Shown here: positions 1 to 12,800 of the stretch, in pieces
Layout: each line of letters starts with the position of its first letter
Position numbering within the stretch: the first letter of the stretch is position 1
Assembly (NCBI GenBank): GCA_013397075.1
Contig: VWZS01006721.1
Location: 3,299,510 to 3,363,509, forward strand
Source of the DNA: Rhabdornis inornatus
Taxonomy: Eukaryota; Chordata; Aves; Passeriformes; Rhabdornithidae
Direction of reading: 5' to 3'
DNA: 64,000 bases
The notes under the pieces: generated by a model
The model's input: only the letters and a program-made list of their open reading frames with translations
Told to the model about the DNA's origin: nothing
Database searches by the model: none
Program-made: the position numbers and the translations under genes

Positions 1-250
1 TTTTGGCATTCCAGCTCTAGCCTTCTGTTGCCTCGGCTGTTTTGAGCCCCAGAACTAGTGAAAATCTGTGGCGTTTTGGGGCAGTGGTTTTCCTCTGGCT
101 GGTAAGGCCGGGGGCCGTGGGTTGTAGTTCAGCTTTTGGTCGTTAGATGCCGGTAGCTCCCCGGGTATTTTGGGCGCTGGGTTTTCTGACGTGTTCAAGT
201 GTGAGGTGAGAGCACAGCCGGAACTTCGGACTGGTGTTTTGGTAGAGGAA
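1..250. other. CpG-enriched left edge, possible island shore
   Basis: About ten CpG dinucleotides occur in the first 240 bases, in runs such as CCGGGGGCCGTGG near 108 and CCCGGG near 162. CpG then becomes rare for kilobases. This could be the shore of a CpG island or a GC-rich exon lying left of the window. No open frame here has recognisable protein content and no convincing splice pair is visible, so no gene is called. Confidence 0.3.
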
Positions 251-3200
251 CACAGGCAGTGCACTCCATGCATCCTGTCCAAAATATTTTAAAGCACAGT
301 CTCCCTCTCCCTCCCCAAAAAAATCCCAGCAAGGCAACCGAAAACCACACCACAACAGAAAAAGAGATTTTTGACTGAAAACGAAGGGAGCCCAGCTCCA
401 AAACACAAGGCTAGATTTCTCTGAGCTCAGTCTGTCCCCAGCCATTGTACTACAACAACTGTGAGGTGTAAATAAAGCAGCAGGGCATTGTCAGGTTGTT
501 CTCCCATTTATTCTGCCTCTGCCAGCTGAGTACAGCACAGGAGCGCACTGTTTTGTTGGCTTGATGCCACAAGAGGCTCTTTGTATGCATTCCTGGCTCC
601 CTGTCCTGTGGCAAGGTCAAGTCCTACTGCTGATGTGTGCAGGGACAGAATTGCCGTATCTGCTTGTGATTAAGATTACGCAAAGGAGTGCCACTGACAG
701 CACACTGCTTTGCTGAAAGTACCACTGAGTTCCTAGGTTTTGTCAGTGATTGCAAGTAATGCTCTTTGAAACTATAGATTTCCCTAATGCTGTGTTGCAT
801 TTCAGTGGGATACAGGCCTTCTGCACGTTTTCAAGTGCAACATTCACATGCATTTTGTGTGAGAGTTAGTATTAATTCAGCTGATGATGACACTTGGAGG
901 CATTTAAACTGTGTATGCCTCTACTGCAGAACGTTTTCAGTGATAAGCCAAATTAACTGAATAATGCATTAACTGAAAAGGAAAACAATTAAGTAAGGCT
1001 GCCATAGTTAACAATGTGCAGTTCTTCCTTAACTGCAGACCTTTTAAGCCTTTTCCATCTCAGTCTCCAAGCACAGAACCTCTTGAACAAAAGTTTCCCT
1101 ATCCCTTTTGTAGATGAGGAAACTGGAAAAACAACATTTGATGATATGTATGTGATCATGCAGGAAGTGTCTGATACATCTGGAAATTAGGCCTGGGTGG
1201 ATTCCTGATCTCTATTCTTGTGCCTTCTCTGCCACATTAATTTTTCCATTTGCTGTACAGCTTTATATGGTAATAGTGGTGTTGCTGTTTTTCACAAGAC
1301 AGTCTGAGCTGGTGTCCAGATTGAAACAATGGCCATGACAACTGTTTTCTCTGATAAAGTACCATAAAAATGCACAGTGCTTTCAAGCAAGCACATGTGT
1401 CAACAAAGAATGCAATGCCCGTTCCTTGACTTAAAAGTTTCTTTTGTGAGCATGGAGTACAGACTTCACAGGATGCTACTCCGTGGACTTCCACTGTTTT
1501 TTTCTGAAGTCAGTGAGGCTGCAGCTGTAAAAGTGAAGTCTGAATTTTGCCTTCTAGTTTCAAAATAAGCATTTAATAATCAAATAGACATCGGAGTGTA
1601 TTTTGTGCTGGCTTTTAACTCAATGATAGGCAGCACTGCAGTTGAGAAGGCTTTCATTGCAGCTATGTCTCAGCTTGACTTGTAAGATTGCTAGAGGAAT
1701 GTCTTGTTCTTGTGCCATGTTTGTCTTGCTCTTTTTTTTTGTAATTTATTTTCTTTAGAGAACAGAACCAGACATAAGCATCTGTTCCTCTATGAGGTTG
1801 GGTACTTTTGGGGGGATGTGGGGTGTTTTCGCCCAGTGTTACAGATGGTTTCACTAAAGAACATAACAGTTAACTGAGTAGCCCAAGGTGATTCAGTGAA
1901 CTGATCAACCTCCCTGAAAAAGTTAAACTCTTCTGGCTCCTTTTCTTTTAAACTTGTCTAGCCACTAAATCGTATTGGCTCCCAAATGAAACGAAACTTT
2001 GGGAACTGGAAGTCACCTTTCATACTGTCTAATTGCCATTCTTATGTGGGAAAATTAGTATAAAAATCCTGCCTGGGAATGCTACCAAAATTGTTTTAAT
2101 AATGTTAAACAAACTCTTTGCATCAAATAATTTATTATCTGTTGACAGTAATTCACACAGAGTATACACAGGAAAAGTTGAGCATGTTTTACTGGACCAA
2201 AGCACAACTGTGTGAAGTGATGTTGAACTGATCTGCCCAGCAGAAAACAGGTGCTGTTTAAAAGACAACATTTTCTGCCAGTGTAAAAACAAAGGGGAAG
2301 AATTCTCTCAGAAAAGCATCTTTTCTTGTATAATGATTTTAAAAGACAAATATTTCCAGTTACTCAAAATTTTTTTTTTCAACTATTATTCAAAGTCTTT
2401 CTTCTCTCTATGCTTTTCCCTTTCCCATTCTTTCTTTTCCAGTTTAGAAAGTGTTATGATGACCATGACAATTTGAGGCAGTAAGTGAGGAAAGGTTTGT
2501 GAGGACAATCTGTTATTAGACTGATAGACGTAAAAAATGCCCCTACTTTAAGGCACAGGTGTGATCTGAGGAAAGATTTGTGTGTTCAGTACCTTATCTG
2601 TGTTTGTTACTGTGTCGCCTGGTGTAATAACAGAAAAAAAATCCAAAACCTCGACTTTTATTTTCCATTTGTCTGTCCAATTTCTCTGTCCATCCTCTGT
2701 TTTCAACCCTGAAAACAAATGATGAAAACAAATTGAGACAAAATATGGAGGAAGTTGAATAGAAAGGGAATGCTAAAACTTTTTTCTTACTTATTTATGT
2801 GAGGGGGGGTTTGTTTGTTTTTGGGAGAGGGAGATGACTTCAAATAGCAAAACATTACTTAAAAACAAATGAGAAAATGCTACTGTAAAAATAAATTTTG
2901 CATGTAAATGTATGTAAGACAAAGCCCAATAACTGAAAATATATACCTCAGTTTAAAGTTGAGCTCACATCTTTGTGTATTTCAAAAAATACCATTTTAT
3001 TTTGCACACCAACTTTTGAAACAAATTATGTGTCTTTCAGTTATGTGGCTTACAATGTAGTCTTAGCTACTGATGTAAAGGTATTTTACCCACATTTCTT
3101 CATATTTCTTTTCACTTTCTTAAAATATAAACTGTTTTATGTAAATGAGTCTCTAAATAAAAATCTTTCCTGATTTGCTAATAAAGGGAAGATAAATATA

Positions 3201-5590
3201 TGTACTCCAAGATGGATTGACATAGTTGTTGCATAATCAGCTATTCCAGGATAATGATTCTTGCTTAGAGAGGCTTTTCCAGAACAAAAATCACTTTACT
3301 CCAAAATAATAAATCTGTTTCTAAAGCAGAATTACTCTTCACTGATTAGTGTACTGAAATAAAATACCTGAGAATAGGTGGTTCAACCAAATAACCCCTT
3401 TGTAACAAATATTTTAGTTTTTCTGGGGCAGCTCAGGTAAGATGTTGGCATCCCAAGGTTTTCAAACAAGGGGAAATGATGTAAGTTTTGACTGAAAAAA
3501 GTACCTGCCTAGCTCGTTGTATCATTCCTAAGTCACCAAGACACGCAGTATGGAATTTCAGAAGAACAATAATTGGGAGATATTTCTCTACAGCAAAATG
3601 TTATGGTTCAGGTGGAGATTGCTTGACTTCTTGTTCAGTAACATTCACATTCCATTCTCTTCAACATTATCTTATTTACTCTAGCAACAAACTGAGCTGA
3701 TGTGTTTGGCTGGCACTGTTCACTTCTGTTCTGGCTCTTGGCCACTGGAATTTTTAACATTTCCAGAGGGGTTTCCAGGGGTTACAGACTGAGAGACCTT
3801 CCTGCTGACCAGCAGACCATCATCTCATCCAGATATTAGTCCAATGCTCAGGCAGCAGAGTGGTGACTGAGGGAGACACATAGTGTCCTCTCCTGCAATT
3901 AATCACTTAATTGTCTGTCAAATTACTCAACTTTCCTCCACTGGCACTGGAACTGAGACTGTCTCTATTCCTGCCAAAGAGTATTCCCCTATCTTTGGCT
4001 GTATTTTAAGCTTTTCCAACTTGTGCAGGCTATCTCTGCCTGTTATTTTTCTGACATCATGCATTTTGCTGTCAGTAATCCTGCAACACACAAATAATTT
4101 GTTTTTTATGTCTGTAATTTATGCTCCAGAGTTGAGTAAATTGCTGCACTTCAGACACAATCCAAAGTCTAATTAAGTCATTGGAAACATTCCAGTTGAC
4201 TTCACTAGGCTTTACATCAGGCCCATAAGTAGTACTTGCCTGCCACTGAGTCAGAACTTATAAAAGACAAACAAAGCAGAACACTTTTTTACCATTCTTA
4301 GTCAGAAAATGCCAAGTTAAGAAAAAATAGTAAAAAAGAATCAGACTGTAGTTTAAATTGCAACTCTTTCAGCTGCTAGTCCCAAATAGTGCTTCATTCA
4401 ATAAAAAAAAAACAACCAAACAATAAAAAAGCTACTTAAGCATCACTACATTAAAGGATTTATTAAGAAGTTTCTTTTATTTTTTTCTGTTTTTTTCTTG
4501 CATTTTAATTGCCTATTTAGTGGATTCTACATAATGCTAACATGAGTAAAGCTCTTGTGATTGCTAAATGTTACTTTTATTTTCAAAGTCTCATTTTCTA
4601 TGTTATGGGCAACAAAGTGCTGAAGCTAACACCAAATGTGTGACTCACTTGATGAACAAGAAAAATTAAAAAGGTAAGAAAAAACCCCAGTAGTTATTAT
4701 TTCTTCTATAGAATCCAGGTAGCAGTGTGAGAAACAGGGACTCTTGCTCCTACTAGTAATGCTAACAATTGTGCAAACTGTTAAACCTCTCTTGAAAAAA
4801 CTGAACTTGAAATGTTTAAAAGAAAAAGCCCACTGCACTGATTTTTTCCCCAGGGGTGCAGCAGATTCTGTAAGGTAAACAAGCTGTAGCACTGTTCTGT
4901 GGGTGCAGGTGGCTAATTAGTGCTCATCCCTTTCTTTAATCCCAGGGGAAGGCAGAAAACCTTTTAAATCTCTCTATCAAAAATTGATGTAGTCAAGCTT
5001 GAAAGGAGGCCATGACAAGCTGACTGTAGAAGCTGTGTGAACAGTTAATTCAATTAGATCTTTAATACAAATATCTTTGGAATACAGTTGCATTTGTATA
5101 TCCCTCAGCTAGGACTTAAGTCAACATTTTTTGTGCATTTTTCAGCATCCACTGAAATTAAGTTAGAGAAATATTTGTGACATGTAACTTCAGCATCTAG
5201 AAAAGAACAGACTAAAATACCATTTACGAACTAAATTAAAAAGATTAACTGAGTTTTAGGGTGCCAGGGAAGAATGTGAAGAACCTGCCAGAATCCAAAG
5301 AGCTGGATTCTCACAATTCTAAACAGGTCAAATAAGGTCAGATTCACAGATTTAATTAGGTATCTAATTTCCTTTGGGTTTCCTGCAGGTCTTGGTTCTG
5401 TGGATTTTTCTCTCAACAGCATCTCCTCAAAAATAGAAAAAAAAAGGGGAGGGGAGGATGAGAGCTTTTAGTGTTGGATCAGCTCTCTGCTCTGGTTTAT
5501 TATTCAGCTCCACAGACAATCGCAGTAGAACAAACAGGGCGTGGGCACAGGCATCAAAGTGATCAGGGATGAGGAAAGGGGACTGGAAGC
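251..5590. other. Unique AT-rich non-coding DNA
   Basis: No CR1 copy, RNA gene or supportable coding exon is visible. All open frames are under about 100 codons, AT-rich in composition, and overlap others on the opposite strand, as expected by chance. There are short T and A runs (for example near 2370 and 4404) but no long tandem repeat. The stretch is intergenic or intronic; the window does not show which. Confidence 0.6.
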
Positions 5591-5648
5591 ACTTAGCTCT
5601 GCCCCTGTGAGAAGTGGCCTTGGAACCCACTTAGGGGCAGAGCTAAGT
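5591..5648. repeat. Perfect 16-bp inverted repeat with inner 6-bp stem (hairpin)
   Basis: The left arm 5591-5606 (ACTTAGCTCTGCCCCT) is the exact reverse complement of the right arm 5633-5648. Inside it, AAGTGG at 5612-5617 pairs with CCACTT at 5627-5632. The fold is therefore a 22-bp stem with a 5-nt one-sided bulge and a 9-nt loop, spanning under 70 nt. That size would suit a small-RNA precursor, a miniature palindromic transposon remnant or a cruciform. No known family was recognised. The pairing is seen directly; any function is inference. Confidence 0.85.
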
Positions 5649-5652
5649 TCTC

Positions 5653-8600
5653 TTGGAACCAGAGAGCCTCATTTCCTCAGGCCTCATCTACACCACAAAG
5701 TTTTCCAAGCAAAGCTGCCTCGTGTTCCCACACGAGTTTGTAAGCTGGCAAAACATAACCCTTGCTCTGGGTGAAACTTCCCAAACCACAGCAGCCCTCA
5801 GCCACCAACCACTCTGCTCGTGACTTAGCAGCAGTGGCATCTAGGAGCTCCTGCCCCAGCTCACAGAAGACATTTTTAAACAGTCATTTTTTGTATAGGG
5901 GTGCGTATCTAACAGCTCTTCTGACAGGTAATTGTTACATAGGTAATACACTGCTATTTTGTTCCATTTTTCTATGGAGGTGAGCCCTTTGCTGTCAGAT
6001 TTTTTGTTGCTGGTAGCGCACTGTAATAATCTTTAAATGGTTTGTAGCAGGAAAACCTTCCATTTAAAGACAACTTGCAAATCATAGTTATCAAGTATGA
6101 AATACCCAAGTTTAAAGAAAGAGAAAACATTTTCTACTCCATTCACATCTGGGAATGAGAGGAGTGAGAGAAAAGAAGGCATTTTCTCTCTGTGAGCAGG
6201 TTTCCAGAATTTAATTGAATTGCATTTGGGAGACTCATCTATTGGTGTTGTAGCCCTTACACTGCATGGTGGCTGATACTGCATTGCTTGGTAACTGTTT
6301 GGACAGGAAAAACAATATAATACAGAAGCAGAAACACCTGCAGTAAACCAGCTTGGTGCACACAACAGCAGGAAATCCTTGTGAGTGCAGCAAGTGCACG
6401 AGGTAGATACCATAGCAAAGAAGCCAAAACCAGGGTAAATATTTTGTGCTGATTTCGTTACGCAAGATCCTTGGATCAGTTGCACTCTCCTGTCTTTAAG
6501 CCAGCAGCATGTTTCAGTTCTATGAACACTGACATTGCAAGTGGTTAAACAAAAAGGTCCTCACCGTGGAAAGCAGCGGAACTGAATGAAAAGTCTGTTC
6601 CTGTTTCTCACCTCAATGTTCAATCAAATACACTAAATGGAGAGAATGGGTTTATTTATGAAACTTTATTAGCTGTCTGAAGAATGTGTGCTGCATAAAT
6701 AGGATGACTGCATTTTTTGAAACTGGTATTTTTTTGCTACATCAGCTCAGTTCTAGAAATGCTCAGTTAGATTTGCACAGGAGCATTCTAAGTCCCCACA
6801 ATGTCCTTATTTAGTGGAAACTTGAAAAACTGGGCTATGACATACAATATGTGTATGTCTGTACTAATATAGGCTAGACTAAGGCTTTCACAAACTTTTG
6901 ATAGTAATTCTCATTCTGATGGCAGCTGCTGAGAACTTTGTGGAACAACAGCCTGATTTGGAAAAATAAGACCAAAATATGCCATAATTTCAAAATTAGG
7001 AAGGCTTCTGCTCTTGATTTACATTATTACCCTTCTTTATGCAGTAGTATCAGTAAATACACTATCATGATAAATTTCATCTCAGCCATAATGAATGTGG
7101 TTCTCTCCTCATCCTTGACTATACCTATATAAACCATTATTATCAAAAGCACAGAAAAAGCTAAAAAATCTTTTTGTATTTCTTCACTGACTCCATCCTC
7201 ATCAAAATATGTTATTGCTGTAATCTGAACAGAATTTTCCCTGAGATTGTAATTTCTGGCAATTTTGAGTTTAGTATTAAGACCTCTTTTACACACTGGG
7301 CGATTGGCCCTTTATTTCAACTGAAACCCCTCATTCTGTGATTTTGTGGTATAGATTTAAAAACCATTTTCTTAAAAAAAATTTAAAAATCCTTTACAAG
7401 TTACAATAGCGACTGTTGATAGATATGGGATGTAACACTATGAAATAACTATTTTATATGAAGAAAAGATAAATAATGCGCAAGCAATTCAACCCTGCAG
7501 CACTAGCCCTTCTTTACTATCAAATAAATCTTTACATATACTTTCAAACACTACTTCTATCTAGAGTCTGCAAAATTTGAAAATAATGTAACTTTAGACC
7601 GAGAAATGTTGTCCCTGTCAGCTGTAGTGAGAATAATGTACAGGAAAAGGTGATGTAATGATCATATCACTTACATTATTCTCTCCCTAATGAATAATCT
7701 TCCACACTAAGGATGAGCTCAGTTACTATTATTGGAGCCACATCTGTAGGCCACAGGACACTGCTGAATGTAGCAGAGTTTGGATGCTGTATAATCTGCC
7801 TGTAGCTAACACTTTCCATTAGAATTGTAAAACCGTTGTACGTACTACATATGGAGTAAATTTTTCTCATGAGGAATTGGAAGGAATTAAAGAAACAAAG
7901 CTTTTATTTGCAGCAGTTGTACTTGGGATTCACGCATTTCATAAGCACAGCTATGTCTTTCTCTGAAAACTGGTCCCAGACTATTATTAGTTTGAAACAT
8001 CTAAAACATGCGATGGATGTTTTCTGTTCTTATTTCAGCCAGAGCTCACATGATTAGTATAGTAATCTAAGTGTGATTTCAAACTAAGGATAGAAAATCT
8101 TCCTCTATTTCCATTCCTATTCCTATTTGTACCTTCAGTGCAGACAGTTTGTGTGCTCAGTTGTGCAACTGTGTAACTGACTTATGTAATGTGCTTTCTG
8201 TAAATGATGAATCATATTCTTATTTATACCTGGTAATATGAGTATGGCTGGGAGTCAGTTTGGAACTCAAGAAATAACATAATTAGAGCCACTGAGTAAT
8301 GTAATTCAGTATTACAAATGCCTTAAATACACAAACTTTTATTAATATTAATGAAGCAGGAATGGACAAGGAAGAATACAGTATGTGTAGAAAGTCTAAA
8401 ATAAGTAGTCTGTCCCATAGAATAGGCACATTCCCTTATGCTGTTCTCCTCGTGCATCTAATCCAGTAATTGTACTGGGCTGGAAGGAATACTGGGAACA
8501 TTTTAGGCTCCAATTCAGGGAAGGGTTAAGCATGTGCTTAAAATGACACATGTTTCTATGTGTTTTGCTGAGTGCAGTACTAGGAGCAGAACATAACAGA

Positions 8601-9396
8601 CCAGATTTCCTTTTTGTGCTGGCAGTGTGTGTGTCTGTGGGAGCAGTGTTTCTATGGGTAACTATAAATTTCCCATTTAAGTAGGAATAAAGTTTTCTCA
8701 TTTCAGTGTTTTGGCTCTGTACTCATAAAATCAGTTAGAGAAGTCAATTTTCATAAAAATTTTTGAACTAAAAATATATAAAGGATTGCAAAGGAAACTT
8801 GAAAACCATTACTCTTCCAAATATGGTCCTAACACTGAGATCTTCCCCCTTAGCTAAACCACCTGTCATCACAAATCCCAGACTAGGCTTACATGTGTGT
8901 GCCCCATGTACACAGGCAGACCCTTGTGTAAGCAGTAGTTACACTGTTTCAGGTTTGAGACCTTTACCTCCAGGGGTAGTGATGGCTCCCCCACACTGAC
9001 ACTGGTGTCCCCATTCTCGCAATGACTGACCCAGCTCCCAGCCCACCTCGACTCCTCCATAGCACTCAGGCTCCCGTGTGCCCTCGCAGAATGAGCCTGT
9101 GCTGTCCCTGTGTGTGCAGGTGAAGTGTGTGAGTTGCTGGCCTGATCTGTGGCCCAGATATGCAGCTCTATGAAGAGTTCTTCCCAGGTGACACCTGCTG
9201 GAAGCTGAAGTAGTTTGTCACATTTGTGCTGAGGTCTGCACCAGCCTCAGGACTTGCCCAGCTGGACTGTGCTAACAGAAAAGTTCCCAGTTTGGATTCA
9301 GCCTAGGAGGTACCATAGCTCCTTGAGAATTGCCTGTCATATATCCCTGTGGTTATCTGTGGGACTGAAGCACCAACAGCTGGCATTGGTGGAAGC
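5653..9396. other. Unique non-coding DNA
   Basis: Mostly AT-rich sequence with no recognised repeat. A 150-codon frame on the - strand (6033-6485) is long for such base composition but shows no domain. The part from about 8860 to 9396 is somewhat richer in G+C and leads into the CR1 copy that follows. Nothing supports an exon here. Confidence 0.55.
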
Positions 9397-9872
9397 TGGG
9401 CCACTCACTCTGAGAAAGACATTGAGGGGCTGGAGCGAGTGCAGAAAAGGGCAATGGAGCTGGTGAAGGAGCTGGAGCACAAGTCTGATGAGGAACAGCT
9501 GAGGGAGCTGAGGATGTTTAGCCTGGAGAAAAGGGGGCTCAGGGATGACCTTTACATCCTTTCAGGAATTTGGAACCAGGTGGGAGTTGGCCTCTTCTCC
9601 CAATAAATAAGTGACAAGACAGCCTCAGGTTGTGCCAGAGGAGGCTGAGATTGGATATTAGGAAAAATTTCTTCCCCAAAAGGGTGGTAGCAGTGGTTCC
9701 AAGCAGTGGAACACACTGCCCAGGGAAGTAGTGTAAGTGTCCCTGGAAGTGTTCAAAAAACATATGGGTCATGGTTTAGTGGTGGACTTGGCTGTGCTGG
9801 CTTAACAGTGGGACTCGATGATCTTAGAGGCCTTTTCCAGCGTTATTGATTCTGTGATTCTATAATCCTATG
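9397..9872 (+). mobile_element. CR1 LINE, 5'-truncated, 3' end retained
   Basis: This is the end of the reverse-transcriptase ORF and the 3' UTR of a CR1 non-LTR retrotransposon in sense orientation. The decayed reading frame still shows the CR1 tail, including LRELRMFSLEKRGLRDDL near 9505-9555. After it come the usual UTR blocks: the 'rewritten as gcagtggaac...ctgcccaggga' region at about 9700-9725, 'gggactcgatgatct' at about 9811-9825, and a terminal ATTCTRTG-type run at about 9846-9870. The 5' end is missing, as is usual for CR1. It is much mutated and certainly inactive. The start is set where similarity to the 14.9-kb copy begins. Confidence 0.93.
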
Positions 9873-12800
9873 TGTATAAATTCCCATTTGCTTACTAAAA
9901 TTTGAACTGGACTCATTGCAATGCAGTGACATTTTGTCTTCCTCTCTTATGCTTAACTGGACATCTTTCTTCTATCACTTCCATCACAAAACATAATTTT
10001 TGGGATATGGATGTTTCTTCTAGATTTACTAATTGGAGCCCACAGTGCTTGCCTTGACACATTTCATAAACATTCTTTATGTTCTGTTTCTATTAGCTCT
10101 TTCTCCTAGCTGTCTCCTCACCATCTCCTTTGAGAGGCATCAAGATTGTTCCTCTGCCCTATTTCAAGACCTGAATAATTCTACAAAATTAATGCATGAT
10201 GTCAAGTATGGGTAGAAATAAGCCATTATGTCCCTCATCACTATATTAGTCATTGATTTATTCAGCTCACTCTCAACCTTCATACAAATATTTCACATCT
10301 TATAAAATTTCTGTCTGTTGCTATTTTTAGTGGATAAACATCAGCCAACAAAATAAACATTTCCATTCCATAGTATGAGATAGAATGGAGGAAAATATAT
10401 TTGGTTCCTTCTATTAATTTCAGTTGTCCAAGTTTTTTTTTTCTCAGTGTTTGTGTCTAGTTTTTGCCTGTGAAGACATATTTCTATAAATTCTAGAGCA
10501 GGTCAGTTTCATTCTGTGCAGTGCAACAACAAGTGAAAGCGTCAGCCCCTACACTGACAAGCCAGTGCATAATTTTCCTCTCTCTCAGCCTGCAAAATAT
10601 TCAGAAGTATATATGTACGTATGTGCATTTTTTTACTACAATATATTCTTTCAGGGAATGTGAAATTTCTATAATTGCAGCAATGGGCACAGTAAAACAA
10701 GAGTACAGATGATTACAGTTTGCACAAAGTGAATGGAAGTTTGTTTTCCCGTAGTGCAGCAGGTAAGGAAAACACATAAATACTCTTTGTTGAAAAGGGA
10801 TGATGTTTCCACATCTTTTACAAAAAGCACTTGTTTCATAGCTTTTCTTAGTTCCACTAAAAAAATCAGGCCCAAGAAGGGTGAATTGAATGTGAAATAG
10901 AAATAAAACTATTTACTGTAAAGAAAGCAGTAAGGGGGTAGAAGTAGAATGTTCAGACATTGGTCAGGCTGGTTTTTACCCTTCACTCCTGCTTCAGCAT
11001 TTACTGCCATGCCTCATTTCCTCTCTCAAAGCTGAATTGTTTGCAGCAATCCTTGGAAGGGATTTTTTTTCTCCCTGATTTGAAATTTTTGAGTCAATGC
11101 TTAATAAACTGGTGAATGACTTCCAAGAACCGTGTGATGAGAACGTGCTTCCTTAGGAGCACCTGACATTGAAGTATCTGCCATGCAACCTGGAGTTATT
11201 TGTCTGTTTAGGGCACTGTTTACTGCCTCTTATGCTATACAGTAAAAGGCAGTCCAAAAAAGAAGATAAGTCATTGGAATTGTGGTGTTGCTGTAAAAAG
11301 AGGAGAAGTTCTTTTAAGCATAAAAATTGTGAGTTCAGCTATTTTTTCCCCGGGAAGAATCCAGAATAAATTAGTTTCTGAAGTAAACCTAAATGGTTTC
11401 ATTTGAAAATCAGATTGAAAACCTCAACATCTTGCATGACTTAAGTTCTTTCTTGTTTCATTTGGGTTTGACATACCACAGAGTCAGACACTTTTGTGTT
11501 CATGTTTCAATGTACACAGTACATAGGATAAATCAGTATTTACACATGAAGTGTCTTCACAGTTAATGTTAAAAGGCAGCTGCTTCTGGGCTTAATCATG
11601 GTTGTTGGTTATCAGTGCAGAGCAAAACTGTGGGACGGCTAGGAGAGAAGTGAGGTTCAGCTCAAGGGAATACAGTTACCCAGGCCAGATTTTCCCTGTT
11701 CATCTTCCATTGCAATCATAGAGTGCTACAAGATGTTTCTTCCCCTGGTATGGAACCAGCTGTATCCTGCTTGCATACACGGACTCCACTGGGCTAGGAA
11801 ACAAGGGATGCAGTATCCACCTCAATCATGCAATGGTATTCACTATAAGGGAATTAAAACTCCTCAGAGAGACAAACGCCATTTTCTCAACCATCTCTCT
11901 AGGACACCAAAGAACCTTTGCAAATCATCCCACCATGTTTTCTCTGTCCAATATGGACTTCTTGACCCAATGTCACTATTGTGAATGTACAAGAAGATAC
12001 ATTCTAAGAAGCAAAATAGCAAACACCTAATGAGATATTTCACAACAACCAAACAGCCCATTGCATACCGTTCTATGAGCAAAAAATTATCACATTTCTA
12101 ATTTCAATATTTTTTTTCAAATTGTGCAATAATACAGAAGTAGACCTAATTTCCAAATGAGGTAGCTTACTAGAACTGCTGGTTTCACACACAAAAACTA
12201 TGAGTGAATATTGGCTTTGAGTTCTACTTTTTCCAGTGCTTTGAGATTCATGACTAATGTAAGTATTGTAGAGAGGATGATTTATAGATTTTATTTAGCT
12301 TAATATATAAATTTGTGATTGATTCTTCAGTTCACTACTGGCAAACATCCATTTGCCATCTTTAAGAACAAATGTTTCAAGTATCAGAAAATTGGCTGTA
12401 ATTTTAGCTGTGTGATACACAGGTAAACCCAATACACCAAAAATACAAATATTGTAGCTACTGTTACAATATTTACTGTTACAAATTCCCTGTATTGCAG
12501 GTAAGTAATCTGGTGTGCTTTTCTATTTATGTGATATATTCTGATAATTGGAGACTTAAATATATACATTTCACGTTTCCTTTGTTGTATCTCTACTTCT
12601 GACTGAGAAAGGATTTTTTGAGCCAACAGTACTAAAATCCAGCAGCTACTGAAAATGTTTTCCTCTCTCCAGCTGCAAAGCTTGCTGCCTAATGCCAGAG
12701 AATTAATAAATCATGTGAAAGGGACAGTTAAGGAACAACTTGACAGCTTAGGAAGCACTGTCAGCCCCTCTGCCCATGGGTTCCCTATTGATGTCTACTC

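Noticed and set aside
6033..6485. 150-codon cysteine-containing frame on the - strand in AT-rich DNA
   Set aside because: Long for its composition, but no domain, no repeat match and no convincing splice sites were seen. A chance frame is likeliest among the hundreds of frames in 64 kb. A BLASTP hit would overturn this.
9349..9606. 85-codon frame with a charged helix-like sequence
   Set aside because: Its sequence is the tail of the CR1 reverse-transcriptase ORF, not a host gene.
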